From positions 62,001-126,000 of the forward strand of contig CAVRDP010000025.1 of the NCBI GenBank assembly GCA_963719885.1: a stretch of 64,000 nt of DNA, read 5' to 3'. Positions within the stretch are counted from its first letter, which is position 1. Each line of letters starts with the position of its first letter. Made by a program: the position numbers and the translations under genes. The DNA is from JANXQG01 sp963719885. Lineage in GTDB: Bacteria > Planctomycetota > Planctomycetia > Pirellulales > Thermoguttaceae. A model generated the notes under the pieces. That model ran no database searches. It was not told the origin of the DNA and saw only the letters and a list, made by a program, of their open reading frames with translations. Shown here in pieces: positions 45,618 to 54,848 of this stretch.

Positions 45618-46400
45618 ATGAGGACAATCTTTCTTTCAGCGGCGATTTTGGGAGTCTGCTTTATAGCAGCGAGTCTGCCCCGCAAGGCATCGGCGGGAGA
45701 GGGAAAAGAGGCCGGTTTCGAGAGCATCTTCGACGGCCGGACGCTCAAGGGCTGGCACGCCAGTGCGCAGACCGGCCACAGCCGCGCAAGCGGCAATAAG
45801 TCGGGCGGACGCTGGGTTGTCGAGAACGGCGCCATCGTCGGCAGCCAGGACATCCCCGGCAACGGCGGCATCTTCCTCACCGACGAGCAGTTCGGCAACT
45901 ATGAGGTCGCGCTGGAGATGAACAACGATTTTGGCCCGGACAGCGGGCTGTTCCTCCGTTGCGATGAGAAGGGCACCTGTTACCAGGCGATGATCGACTA
46001 TCACGTCGGCGGCAATTTGATGGGGCTCTACGGCGAAGGAGGCCTGGGGGCCAAACCGCATGTCCGCAACTTCACCTTCCTTGACCGGCCCGACCACATC
46101 GTGCTCGTCAGCGAAATCAAAGGCGTGCCGGTGCCGGTGCCATTTCCGATGCCCCTGGAGGACTGGCCGAAGTTTTGGAAACACGGCCAGTGGAACGAGT
46201 TGCGTGCCCGGATCGTCGGCAACCCGCCGCATATCACGACCTGGATCAAGGGCGTCAAGTTCATGGACTGGACCGAGAGCGAGAAGCGTCATCCCGATAA
46301 GGGCGGCATCGGACTGCAAGTTCATGGCGGCGGCGATTTCACCAAGCAGTTTGTTCGTTACCGCAACATTCGCATCAAACGTCTCGACGATTCCAAGTGA
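45618..46400 (+). CDS. DUF1080 (3-keto-disaccharide hydrolase type) secreted protein
   Basis: 260 residues with signal peptide (TIFLSAAILGVCFIAASLP...ASA). DUF1080 jelly-roll landmarks: FESIFDGRTLKGWHA, GRWVVENGAIVGSQD, GGIFLTDEQFGNYEVALEM, NDFGPDSGLFLRC, GQWNELRARIVG, PHITTWIKGVKFMDW and GGIGLQVHGGGDF. The family is linked to hydrolysis of 3-keto-glycosides. It sits directly before a Gfo/Idh/MocA oxidoreductase (40-bp gap), which fits oxidation-hydrolysis of sugars. ATG 45618 follows GGGAG. Confidence 0.92.
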   Translation: MRTIFLSAAILGVCFIAASLPRKASAGEGKEAGFESIFDGRTLKGWHASAQTGHSRASGNKSGGRWVVENGAIVGSQDIPGNGGIFLTDEQFGNYEVALEMNNDFGPDSGLFLRCDEKGTCYQAMIDYHVGGNLMGLYGEGGLGAKPHVRNFTFLDRPDHIVLVSEIKGVPVPVPFPMPLEDWPKFWKHGQWNELRARIVGNPPHITTWIKGVKFMDWTESEKRHPDKGGIGLQVHGGGDFTKQFVRYRNIRIKRLDDSK

Positions 46401-46439
46401 CCACGGACAAGGGAGCAACACAACCCCCGGAGGTGAAAC

Positions 46440-47558
46440 ATGAGTCAAGCGATCTGTCGCTGGGGAATCTTGGGCGCTGCGGATATTGCCCGCAAGAACT
46501 GGCTAGCGATCCGCAACGCGGAGAACGGCGCGTTGACGGCCGTGGCCAGCAGGGACCCGCAGCGCTGCCGGCGTTTCATTGCCGACTGCCAGCGCCATGC
46601 CCCCTTCGACCCTCCGCCGCAGGCCTTCGGCAGCTACGAGGAGTTGCTGGCCAGCGACAAGGTGGATGCCGTGTACGTTCCCTTGCCGACCGGCATCCGC
46701 AAGGCGTGGCTGATCCGCGCCGCCGAAGCGGGGAAGCACGTGCTGTCGGAAAAGCCCGTCGGAGTGACCGGCGGCGACGTGCAGGAGATCCTGGCCGCCT
46801 GCCGCCGCAACGGCGTGCAGTTCATGGACGGGGTGATGTTCATGCACAGCCGGCGGATGGACCAAATCCGAGAGGTTGTCAATGACGGCGAGAGCATTGG
46901 GCAGATCCGGCGGATCGTCTCCCAGTTTTCCTTCGGCGCGACGCCGGAGTTCTTCCAGGGGAACATCCGCACCCACAGCGGGCTGGAGCCGCTGGGCTGC
47001 CTGGGCGACCTGGGCTGGTACTGCATCCGCTTTACCTTGTGCCTGCTCGACGGGAAGTTGCCGGCGCGGGTCTGCGGCCACCTGCTGGCCAGCCACGGAC
47101 GGCCCGACAGCCCCGCCACGGTTCCGACCGAGTTCTCGGCCGAGCTGTTCTATCCCGAGGGGGTGTCGGCCAGCCTGCACTGTTCTTTCCTGGCGGAAAT
47201 CCAGCAGTGGGCCAACGTCAGCGGGACCAAGGGATTCATTTACGTGCCGGACTTCGTATTGCCCCACTACGGCGCCGAGGCCGGCTTCGAGGTCTCCAAT
47301 CCCGTCTTTCACGTGGCGGGCTGCGATTTCAACATGGAGGACCACCGGCGGCGAGTGGCCGTGCGCGAGTACAGCAACAGTAGCCCGAACTCCCAGGAGG
47401 CGAACATGTTCCGCAAATTCGCGGCATTGGCCCTCTCGGGCAGGCCGGACGAGTCCTGGGGCGCCATGGTCCTGAAGACCCAACAGGTGTTGGATGCCTG
47501 CCGGCAGTCGGCTGCGTCCGCAGGGCGGGTAGTCGAGCTGGCTACGCTACGGCCTTGA
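46440..47558 (+). CDS. Gfo/Idh/MocA-family NAD(P)-dependent oxidoreductase
   Basis: 372 residues, cytosolic. Rossmann start RWGILGAADIARKN, AVASRD..., DAVYVPLPTGIRKAWLIRAAEAGKHVLSEKPVG with the EKP catalytic Lys motif, and a C-terminal substrate domain with GCLGDLGWYCI. Perfect GGAGGTG ribosome site five bases before ATG. It probably oxidises or reduces a sugar in the same pathway as the preceding DUF1080 protein. Substrate unknown. Confidence 0.94.
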   Translation: MSQAICRWGILGAADIARKNWLAIRNAENGALTAVASRDPQRCRRFIADCQRHAPFDPPPQAFGSYEELLASDKVDAVYVPLPTGIRKAWLIRAAEAGKHVLSEKPVGVTGGDVQEILAACRRNGVQFMDGVMFMHSRRMDQIREVVNDGESIGQIRRIVSQFSFGATPEFFQGNIRTHSGLEPLGCLGDLGWYCIRFTLCLLDGKLPARVCGHLLASHGRPDSPATVPTEFSAELFYPEGVSASLHCSFLAEIQQWANVSGTKGFIYVPDFVLPHYGAEAGFEVSNPVFHVAGCDFNMEDHRRRVAVREYSNSSPNSQEANMFRKFAALALSGRPDESWGAMVLKTQQVLDACRQSAASAGRVVELATLRP

Positions 47559-47684
47559 GCTTTACAACTTGGTTAACCTCGGGGAAACACGGAAGCTATT
47601 TTTCGGCCGATGCTAAATGGTCTATTTCAGGAATAATGTCGGGGTTACTAACCGCAAGCGAGTAGGCTGCTCTTGCCGAACCGG

Positions 47685-47709
47685 AGCACCGGGTACCCCG
47701 GATCTGGTC
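47685..47709. repeat. Palindromic mini-element, copy 3 (degenerate)
   Basis: GAGC then ACCGGG-TACC-CCGGAT then CTGG, in the 309-bp gap (47559-47867) before the isomerase gene. One stem base differs between arms. Nothing else is recognised in the gap. Confidence 0.5.
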
Positions 47710-47867
47710 CCACCCTGATCTTATCCCTGACATCATTTGCGAAGGAGACGACTAAGCCCTTGCGGCGGGCGGGCCGCGACGTTAACCTGTATGCGTGTTC
47801 TGACGGCAGGCGAAGGATTCGTGCCAACTCCGCCTGCGACCCGCAATCGGCACTCCATCGGTGTCTT

Positions 47868-48906
47868 ATGTTCCATGCAATCCGCAAAAATTCTGGACTC
47901 TGGACTCGCCGCCGTATGCTCAAGGCGGCAGGCGCCCTGACGGTCGGGGCGACTTTGGCAAAGATCACCACAGCGGAAGCCGACGACTCCGCCGCCAAGC
48001 CGCTGGGCGCAGCCGGCGACGGGCCTGCCAAGAAGGAGACCCCGCTCATCCAAATCGGCATCTTCCTGGGAACGTTCGGGCGGCCGACGCTGGAGGCGCG
48101 GTTGGATGCCGTGAAGGCCTGCGGGCTGGATTGCGTGCAACTAGGCATGGATTTTGCCGGCCTGGCGGATATGCCCGATAGGATCCCCCCGGAAATTCCC
48201 GAGCGGATTCGCCACGCGGCGTCGGTGCGGGGGATCGAGATCGCAGCGGTGCAGGGCACCTTCAACATGAGCCATCCCGATGCCGAACTGCGCCGCGCGG
48301 GTGTGCGTCGATTGGGAGTGCTGGCCGCGGCCTGCAAGGCGCTGGGCACGTCGAAGATCCACATCTGCACGGGCACGCGCGATCGCGGGAACTTATGGCG
48401 GCATCATCCCGACAACCGTTCGCCCGAGGCCTGGCGACATGGTGGCTTGCGTCCGGGCGGCCGTGGAGATTACCAAGCCTTTCGGCGTGACCTTGGGATT
48501 CGAGCCGGAGGTCAATAATGTGGTCGATTCGGCGCAGAAGGCCCGGCGACTGCTGGACGAGATCGGCTCGCCGCACTTGAAGGTCACGATGGATGCCGCC
48601 AATCTGTTCCATGCCGGCGAATTGCCGCGTATGAGCGAAATACTGGACGAGGCGTTTGCCCTGGTGGGCAAGGACATCGTCATGGCGCATGCCAAGGACC
48701 TGACCCACGACGGCGACGCGGGCCATGAGGCGGCGGGGACGGGAAAGCTGGACTACTACCGCTACCTTTCGCTGTTGCACGCCTACGGGTTCAAGGGGCC
48801 GCTCTTGCTGCACAGTCTGAGCGAGGCCCAGGCGCCCCGTTGCGTGGCCTTTCTCCGCGAGAAACTTGCCCGCGTGGCCGCCGCATCGAAGTCCGGTCCA
48901 AAATAA
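47868..48906 (+). CDS. Tat-exported sugar phosphate isomerase/epimerase family protein (one frameshift)
   Basis: About 345 residues. The leader WTRRRMLKAAGALTVGATLA is twin-arginine type. The TIM-barrel AP-endonuclease-2 fold is seen as IQIGIFLGTFGRPTLEARLDAVKACGLDCVQLGM, AAVQGTFNMSHPD, LGTSKIHICTGTRD, VTLGFEPEVNNVVD, LKVTMDAANLFHAGELPRM, VMAHAKDLTH and GPLLLHSL. An indel near 48440 separates the halves (EAWR / DMVACVRAAVEITKPFG). Metal ligands (Glu in FEPE, Asp in MDAAN, His in MAHAKD) are present. Likely a sugar isomerase or epimerase in the same catabolic set. Confidence 0.85.
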
Positions 48907-48939
48907 CCTTGCACGATTCTGGGAGGATTTGCTCCCGGC

Positions 48940-49044
48940 TGTAGGGTGGGACAAGGTTGCGGTGGGTTGGTGGGACTGGCGCAAACCGGCCAGACCGTCG
49001 ACCGAAGTCCCACCGACACACCGGTTTGCTTGTCCCACCCTACA
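48940..49044. repeat. MITE-like inverted repeat TGTAGGGTGGGACAAG
   Basis: 16-bp perfect terminal arms at 48940-48955 and 49029-49044, with further pairing inside (AAACCGG / CCGGTTT). It has the form of a dispersed intergenic palindrome, between the isomerase and cupin genes. Confidence 0.75.
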
Positions 49045-49069
49045 CTGACGAAAAGGAGAGTAAAGAACC

Positions 49070-49330
49070 ATGCCAATCGAAGTTCGTAAACCTACTGCAG
49101 AAGAAGAAGCCCGCATGCGGGCATGTCCGATTTGGGAGAAGGAGCCGTCGCAGTTTCCCTATCACTACGACGAGAAGGAAACCTGCTTGATCCTGGAAGG
49201 TGACGTGACGGTCGAAGGCGGCGGGCAGAAAGTCGGCTTCGGCCCGGGCGATTATGTGGTCCTTCCCGAAGGGCTGGATTGCACCTGGACGGTGAAGAAG
49301 GCCGTCCGCAAGCATTATCAGTTCGGGTGA
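49070..49330 (+). CDS. Small cupin-domain protein
   Basis: 86 residues. Cupin_3 (DUF861) type: IWEKEPSQFPYHYDEKETCLILEGDVTVEG is the first cupin motif with metal-type residues (HYDE...), and GFGPGDYVVLPEGLDCTWTV the second. GGAGAG precedes the ATG by 10 bases. Possibly a sugar- or small-ligand-binding or isomerase-like protein; no specific function is inferred. Confidence 0.88.
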   Translation: MPIEVRKPTAEEEARMRACPIWEKEPSQFPYHYDEKETCLILEGDVTVEGGGQKVGFGPGDYVVLPEGLDCTWTVKKAVRKHYQFG

Positions 49331-49364
49331 AGTGGCGCATGCCAGCCTCGCAGCAAACATGCCC

Positions 49365-49390
49365 GGGCACCATGTACTCATGGTCGGCGG
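49365..49390. repeat. Palindromic mini-element, copy 4 (ATG/CAT variant)
   Basis: GGGC, ACCATG-TACT-CATGGT, CGGCGG, in the gap after the cupin gene. Confidence 0.75.
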
Positions 49391-49565
49391 CCGGTTGGGC
49401 TTTTTCAGACTGCGCCGAGTCTCTAACGGCCGCGTGAAGGCATGCCACCCTGAAGTCAGCAAAACGCCCCCGGCCTTCTTGCGGAGACCGGGCGCGGCGT
49501 TTACAACTCGACCTTCTCGACTTCGGCCACGAACCGGCCGCCGTCGTCGGTCGAACCTTTATTTT

Positions 49566-50963
49566 CTACAGCCACTTCGTCCGCACGGGGAGATGCACGA
49601 TGGCGTTGGCCTGGGACATGCCCTTGACCTGCAGCGCATCGCTGTCCCACTCGATCGTGGAGAAGGTGTTGGGGCTCGGATGGAGACGGATGGCGAGCAT
49701 GCCTACCATGGCGAGTTCGGCGACCATGGCGGCGGTCTCGAAGCCCTGGAAGGTCTTGGGGCCACCCTTGCAGGCCGCCAGCCACTCACCGTGGTGGCCG
49801 GGCGTGCGCGGCAAGGTGACCGGCACCGGCTTGCAGCCCGGGTGGTCCAGCACGCCGCGGAACTTGGCGTCCTCCTTGAGCTTGACGACGCCGTTCACGC
49901 CCCAGCAGTCGGAGCTAAGCATGCCCTTTTCGCCGACGAACAACACGGCGTTGCCCGGCACGCTGTGGTACGTGGTAAAGTACTCTTTGGTGAATTCCTT
50001 CGGTGCCTGCTTGCCGCCGTCGTGCCACCAGAGCTTCACAGCCGGCATGTCGCCGCGGGCGGGGAAGTCCCAGCAGATGTCCGTGGAGGAGGGGTAGCTG
50101 TCCTTGACCGGCTCCGGGACTTTGATCGAGCAGCTCGTGGCCGCGCCGAGCTTCAGCGCCCGCCACGGCAGGTTTAGCCCGTGCGCGCCCATGTCGGCCA
50201 GGTGGCCATCGCCGAAGTCCAGCCACGGTCCCCAATTCAGGCAGAAGCCGAGGTAGTGGTTCTTGAAGGGCAAGACCTTCGACGGGCCGCACCAGAAATC
50301 CCAGTTTAACTCTGGGGGAATCGGGTCGGCGTTCTTGTCGTAGTTCCTGCTGGGCTCACAACCGCGGTCCATCCAGACGTGGACTTCGCGGATCGCGCCC
50401 AGCACGCCCGCTTGGATGACTTCCATGCTGCGGCGGAAGGTGTCGGTGGCGCCCCCCTGGGAACCGACCTGCGTGGCCAGCTTGGGAAGCTGCTTGGCCA
50501 ACTCGCGGATCTCGCGGGCCTGGGCGCAGCTATGGGCCAGCGGCTTCTCGCAGAAGACGTGCTTGCCGGCCAGCATGGCCCGCTTGGCCATCGGCACGTG
50601 CCAGCGTTGGCCCGGCGCCATCACTATTGCGTCGACCGACTTTTCCTGGTCCAACAGTTTGCGGTAGTCTTCGTAGACCTTGGCGTGGGGCTTGCCGCCT
50701 CCTTTCAGTTGATTCTGGGCGTCCGCCGCCCGGCGCTGATCGACCTCGCAGATGGCTACAATGTTTTCGCTTCCCATGCATGTGCCCATATCGCCGCGGG
50801 CCTGTCCGCCACAGGCGAACACGCCGATGTTGAGTTTCTTGCTGGGGGCGTTTGCGCCGAAGACGCTGGAGGGAACGATTTGCGGCAGCGCCACGGCGCC
50901 GACGCCGGCCGCGGCAGCCTGCTTTAGCAGCGTGCGCCGAGTGATCCGGGATGGGGATTTCAT
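49566..50963 (-). CDS. Tat-exported Gfo/Idh/MocA oxidoreductase
   Basis: 465 residues from ATG 50963 (AGGAG 9 bases upstream). Twin-arginine leader SRITRRTLLKQAAAAGVGAVALP, Rossmann segment LNIGVFACGGQARGD, AICEVDQRR, DAIVMAPGQRWHVPMAKRAMLAGKHVFCEKPLAH (EKP Lys motif), then the substrate domain with WNWGPWLDFGDGHLADMGAH-like block (CLNWGPWLDFGDGHLADMGAHGLNLPW). This long Tat-type subgroup is greatly expanded in planctomycetes. Predicted periplasmic NAD(P)-binding sugar oxidoreductase; substrate unknown. Confidence 0.93.
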   Translation of the reverse strand: MKSPSRITRRTLLKQAAAAGVGAVALPQIVPSSVFGANAPSKKLNIGVFACGGQARGDMGTCMGSENIVAICEVDQRRAADAQNQLKGGGKPHAKVYEDYRKLLDQEKSVDAIVMAPGQRWHVPMAKRAMLAGKHVFCEKPLAHSCAQAREIRELAKQLPKLATQVGSQGGATDTFRRSMEVIQAGVLGAIREVHVWMDRGCEPSRNYDKNADPIPPELNWDFWCGPSKVLPFKNHYLGFCLNWGPWLDFGDGHLADMGAHGLNLPWRALKLGAATSCSIKVPEPVKDSYPSSTDICWDFPARGDMPAVKLWWHDGGKQAPKEFTKEYFTTYHSVPGNAVLFVGEKGMLSSDCWGVNGVVKLKEDAKFRGVLDHPGCKPVPVTLPRTPGHHGEWLAACKGGPKTFQGFETAAMVAELAMVGMLAIRLHPSPNTFSTIEWDSDALQVKGMSQANAIVHLPVRTKWL

Positions 50964-51131
50964 GAGGGTAGGCTCCTGGGATGGGATGAACGGGTATTGG
51001 TTCCGCGCAGACACGGTCCGAGCGGCAATAACACTCCTATATTAACAAACGCAAGCCGTAAATGCCACTGCCAAGCCCCCGCCGTGGATATTTCCCCTGG
51101 AACCACGTGTAGCGCTGATGATGTTGCGGCG

Positions 51132-51210
51132 GGGTGGCACGTCCCTGAGCTTGCGAAGGGCGTGTTTCGCCGCCAATCACGCCCTTCGCAAGCTCAGGGA
51201 CGTGCCACCC
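51132..51210. repeat. Perfect 33-bp inverted repeat
   Basis: Arms 51132-51164 (GGGTGGCACGTCCCTGAGCT...) and 51178-51210 are exact complements around a 13-base loop. It lies in the 325-bp gap (50964-51288) between divergent genes, so it is not a simple terminator of either. No T tract. Confidence 0.85.
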
Positions 51211-51288
51211 GGGATCAAGGCCATCTGTTGCACAGTACGTGCTTCCCCGCTATGCTGCAAACACCACTTTGACTGAGGAGATCGTATC

Positions 51289-52209
51289 ATGCACCGCAAT
51301 CCATCGTTTTCCCGGAATTTTCCTGTCGCATCGCTCCTGGCTATGGCGGCCGTCACGATGATCTTGGCGTGGGCTCCCATCGTCGCGCAGGCACTGCCGC
51401 CGGACCCCGCGAAAGTTCTCCTCTGGTCCGGCCGGGCGCCCGTGGGCGACGGGAAATTCGAGGCTGCCGACGCCGCGATCACCGTTTATCCGGCCCCCGG
51501 GAAGACGGGTGCCGCGGCTATGGTAATTTGCCCGGGAGGCGGTTACGGCGGCTTGGTGGTCGGCCCGGAAGGGCACGGGATCGCAAAGTGGTTGAACCGG
51601 CACGGGATCGCCGGCGTCGTGCTGGAGTACCGGCTTCCGAGGCAGCGAGCGTTCGTGCCGCTGCTGGATGCGCAACGGGCCATCCGCATGGTCCGGCTCA
51701 AGGCCACAGCGTGGGGCATCGACCCGGGCCGCATCGGCATCATCGGCTTCTCGGCCGGCGGGCACCTAGCCTCCACAGCGGCCACGCACTTCGACGGCGG
51801 CGATCCTGCAGCCGCGGACCCAGTCGATCGCGTGAGCTGCCGCCCCGACTTCGCCATTCTGGTTTATCCGGTAGTCACGATGGGCGCGAAGACGCATGGC
51901 GGCACGAAGGCCAACCTGCTCGGCCGCGATCCCAAGCCGGAAATGGCCGACCTGTTCTCCAACGAGAAGCAAGTCACCGGCAAGACGCCGCCGATGTTCC
52001 TGGCCCATGCCAAGGATGACACGGTCGTCAGCCCGGACAATAGCCGAATGCTTTACGAGGCGCTGCGGGCACACAAGGTGCCAGCGGAATACCTGGAACT
52101 ACCCAGCGGCGGCCACGGGCTGAATGGCTACAAGGGGCCGATGTGGGACGCGTGGCAAACGAAGTCGCTCGAGTGGCTGGCAGCCCGGAAGATCATCCCC
52201 CATGATTAA
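51289..52209 (+). CDS. Secreted alpha/beta-hydrolase (BD-FAE/esterase type)
   Basis: 306 residues with signal peptide (SLLAMAAVTMILAWAPIVAQA). Alpha/beta-hydrolase landmarks: oxyanion region VICPGGGYGGLV, GVVLEYRLP, DAQRAIRMVRLKA, nucleophile GFSAGGHLAS, acid in LAHAKDDTVVSPDNS and His in LPSGGHGLNG, so the Ser-Asp-His triad is complete. Close to acetyl-xylan/carbohydrate esterases, consistent with the sugar genes around it. GAGGAG lies 8 bases before the ATG. It overlaps the convergent rluA-like gene by 4 bp. Confidence 0.92.
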   Translation: MHRNPSFSRNFPVASLLAMAAVTMILAWAPIVAQALPPDPAKVLLWSGRAPVGDGKFEAADAAITVYPAPGKTGAAAMVICPGGGYGGLVVGPEGHGIAKWLNRHGIAGVVLEYRLPRQRAFVPLLDAQRAIRMVRLKATAWGIDPGRIGIIGFSAGGHLASTAATHFDGGDPAAADPVDRVSCRPDFAILVYPVVTMGAKTHGGTKANLLGRDPKPEMADLFSNEKQVTGKTPPMFLAHAKDDTVVSPDNSRMLYEALRAHKVPAEYLELPSGGHGLNGYKGPMWDAWQTKSLEWLAARKIIPHD

Positions 52210-52904
52210 AGGGCAATCTCACCGATCAGCCTGTGGAAAAACGCGGGCACTTTCGCTGCCAGAGTCAACCGCTGGCCATTGAACGGGTGCGTGAAGGAGA
52301 TCGACCGGGCGTGCAGTGCGAGACTGGGGTACGATTCCTTCGCGCTGCCATACTTGCGATCGCCCACGATAGGGTGTCCGATGCCGGCGAGATGCACCCG
52401 GATCTGGTTCTTCCTGCCCGTCAGCAAGTTCACCTCCAGCAAAGCCAACGACTTCGTTTGTTTGAGCACCTTGTAAGCCGTGCGGGCCAGCTTTCCCTGG
52501 GCGGGGTCGGACGTGGAGTAGACGACGTGCGCTTCGTTCTCGGCGAGGTAGGTCGTGATGATCTCCTCGCTCTTCCGGCAGCGGCCATGCACGACGGCAA
52601 GATATTTCTTTTCCGTCTCGCCCCACGCGCCCTGCAAGCGGAGCTTCGCCTCTTCGTTCTTGGCAAACACGAGGACCCCGGAAGTGTCCCGGTCCAGCCG
52701 ATGCACGATGAACACGCGGTTGCGGGAGCGGGCACAGCCCTTGCGGACGTAATCCGTGAGGGCGAAGTAGGCGGTGCGCGATTTGTCGCGATCAGTGCCG
52801 ATGGTCAAGAGCCCTGCCGGCTTGTCTACCACGAGGATATCCTGGTCCTCGTGGAGTATCACGAGGCCCTGCGGCAGAAAACCCGAGCGGGAGCGTTTAC
52901 CCAT
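52206..52904 (-). CDS. RluA-family pseudouridine synthase
   Basis: 232 residues from ATG 52904. Landmarks: DILVVDKPAGLLT, catalytic-Asp motif VHRLDRDTSGVLVFAK, KKYLAVVHG, LLTGRKNQIRVHLAGIGHPIVGDRKYG and LALHARSISFTHP. It lacks an S4 domain, as many small RluA/RsuA-like members do. It isomerises uridine in rRNA or tRNA; the target site cannot be told. Convergent with the esterase gene. Confidence 0.94.
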   Translation of the reverse strand: MGKRSRSGFLPQGLVILHEDQDILVVDKPAGLLTIGTDRDKSRTAYFALTDYVRKGCARSRNRVFIVHRLDRDTSGVLVFAKNEEAKLRLQGAWGETEKKYLAVVHGRCRKSEEIITTYLAENEAHVVYSTSDPAQGKLARTAYKVLKQTKSLALLEVNLLTGRKNQIRVHLAGIGHPIVGDRKYGSAKESYPSLALHARSISFTHPFNGQRLTLAAKVPAFFHRLIGEIAL

Positions 52905-53062
52905 GGCAATCCAATTGGTGTCGGCCCCATTGTAACCGGATTGACTGCCTCCGACCAGATCCGCCATTTTTTCCTGTTATAATTGTTGCTGGCCGGGGCG
53001 ATATGCAGTACAGTACAGGCAGATGCATCGTGAAACCGTCGGTAGTGCTTAGTTGGCAGCTT

Positions 53063-54844
53063 ATGATTCAGTCCCAGGATTCGAGAGGTGCTCCGCTGGG
53101 CACTCAAGAAGTCGTTCGCACGGCCCTGCTCGGTGAGGACGTTGGAACGACCGCTTCCCGCGAATCGCTGCTCCCTGTTCTGCGTGCCGTGCAGCGGCGA
53201 CTTGGATATCTGCCGGCGGAGATCTTCGCGGAAATCGAGGTCCAGTTGGGCATTCCCCGCCACGAGAGTTACAGCGTTGCGTCGTTCTATGATGAGTTCC
53301 GCTTCGATCGCCCGGCCAAGCACGTGATTCGCGTGTGCGACGGCGCCGCTTGTGAGCTGGCCGGTTGCCGCGAACTGCTGGCAGCCTTTTCACGGGAGTT
53401 GGGCATCGGACCGGGCGAGGTCGACGGCGAGGGCTGCTTCCGTCTGGAAGCGGTGAATTGCCTGGGCCAGTGCGAACGTTGCCCCGCCGCGCGGATCGAC
53501 GACCTGGTGTTCGGCAGTTTAGCTACGGCCGAGGTTCGCGAGTTGCTCCATCTCGCGCGGACAGGCGATCAGTCCGATCTGACCGAGTTGCAGCGGCGAG
53601 CAGGCCGAGACGATGCGTTTCCCGCCGCCCGGCCCGGTGAGAATCGACGGCTCCTGGACGCCGCCACGGCCGGCCACACAGGCATGGCCGAGTGGAAAGC
53701 GGCGGGCAGGCACCATGTACCCATGGTCGGCGAGGCCTTGCTGAGGTTGCTCGGGCGATCGAATCCGGCCGAGTTGGTACGCGTGGTGAAGGAGTCCGGA
53801 CTGCGGGGGCGGGGCGGCGCCGGGTTTCCCACGGGCAGAAAATGGGAAATGGCTACGACCTACCCGCCGCCGCGCATGCTCGTTTGCAATGCCGACGAAA
53901 GTGAACCGGGAACGTTCAAAGACCGGTTCCTCTTGCGGCACCGGCCCGCGCTGGTCCTGGAAGGGATGGTGCTGGCCGGTTGCGCCATCGGCGCCGACCG
54001 CGGCGTGCTCTATCTTCGTTCGGACTATGCCTACCTCCGGCCGGCCCTGGAGGATTGCCTGCAAGCCATGACGGCTGTCGGGCTGCTGGGAGAGAACATC
54101 GCAGGCGCCGGGGCATCCTTCCGAATCGGCATTCACGTCGGTGCAGGCGCATACATTTGCGGCGAAGAGTCGGCGCTCTTGCAGTCCCTCGAAGGACAAC
54201 GCGGCGAGCCGCGGCTGCGCCCGCCATTTCCTGTCGAGGCGGGCTTGCACGGTCGCCCGACCGTCGTGGATAACGTCGAAACCCTGGCCTATGTCCCGCT
54301 CATTCTGGAGCGGGGCGCCGCTTGGTTTCGGGAAGTCGGCAGCGTGGAGTCGCCGGGCACCAAGCTGTTTTCACTCAGTGGCGACGTGGAACGCCCCGGC
54401 GTCGTGGAACTGCCGCTGGGGACGACGTTGCGCGAATTGATCGACGGGCCGGGCGGCGGAACGCGCGGCGATTTCGGCTTTGCTTTGGTCGGCGGCGCCG
54501 CCGGCCGCGTTCTGGCCCGTGATCGGCTGGACACGCCGTTGGATTTCGAACATTCCTTGGGGAACGGCGCCGTCATGGTTTTTCACGCCGGGCGTCTACC
54601 GCTCGAAATCGGTATCAATCTGCTGCGTTTCTTCAGTCGGGAAACGTGCGGGGGCTGTCTGCCTTGTCGCGCCGGCGTTCCCGAGGCCCTCACGCTGCTG
54701 GAGTCTACCCGATCTGGGGGGCTCACGCCCGAGCAGCGCCAATCCTTCGACCTGTTGGCCGAATGCCTGCGGACCACGGCGCGCTGCGGCCTGGGGAAAA
54801 CGGCCCTGACAGCCACCCAGGACCTGATCCAATTATTGGGGTGA
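53063..54844 (+). CDS. NuoE-NuoF fusion, NADH-binding subunit of formate dehydrogenase
   Basis: 593 residues. Residues ~25-170 are NuoE-like with [2Fe-2S] ligands CDGAAC and NCLGQC. Residues ~210-593 are NuoF-like: GRGGAGFPTGRKWE (FMN), CNADESEPGTFKDR, GAGAYICGEESALLQSLEGQRGEPR, VDNVETLAYV, and 4Fe-4S ligands TCGGCLPC with RCGLG. It passes electrons between NAD(H) and FdhA encoded 4 bp downstream, as in FdsBG/HylBC. A palindromic element (53708-53732) puts HHVPMVG in the linker before the FMN domain. ATG 53063 was chosen because the conserved NuoE region begins soon after; upstream ATGs lack a ribosome site. Confidence 0.9.
   Translation: MIQSQDSRGAPLGTQEVVRTALLGEDVGTTASRESLLPVLRAVQRRLGYLPAEIFAEIEVQLGIPRHESYSVASFYDEFRFDRPAKHVIRVCDGAACELAGCRELLAAFSRELGIGPGEVDGEGCFRLEAVNCLGQCERCPAARIDDLVFGSLATAEVRELLHLARTGDQSDLTELQRRAGRDDAFPAARPGENRRLLDAATAGHTGMAEWKAAGRHHVPMVGEALLRLLGRSNPAELVRVVKESGLRGRGGAGFPTGRKWEMATTYPPPRMLVCNADESEPGTFKDRFLLRHRPALVLEGMVLAGCAIGADRGVLYLRSDYAYLRPALEDCLQAMTAVGLLGENIAGAGASFRIGIHVGAGAYICGEESALLQSLEGQRGEPRLRPPFPVEAGLHGRPTVVDNVETLAYVPLILERGAAWFREVGSVESPGTKLFSLSGDVERPGVVELPLGTTLRELIDGPGGGTRGDFGFALVGGAAGRVLARDRLDTPLDFEHSLGNGAVMVFHAGRLPLEIGINLLRFFSRETCGGCLPCRAGVPEALTLLESTRSGGLTPEQRQSFDLLAECLRTTARCGLGKTALTATQDLIQLLG
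53708..53732. repeat. Palindromic mini-element, copy 5, in-frame in NuoE-NuoF gene
   Basis: AGGC, ACCATG-TACC-CATGGT, CGGCG. Encodes HHVPMVG at a place where NuoF relatives have only a short GG-type turn. Confidence 0.75.
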
Positions 54845-54848
54845 TCGC

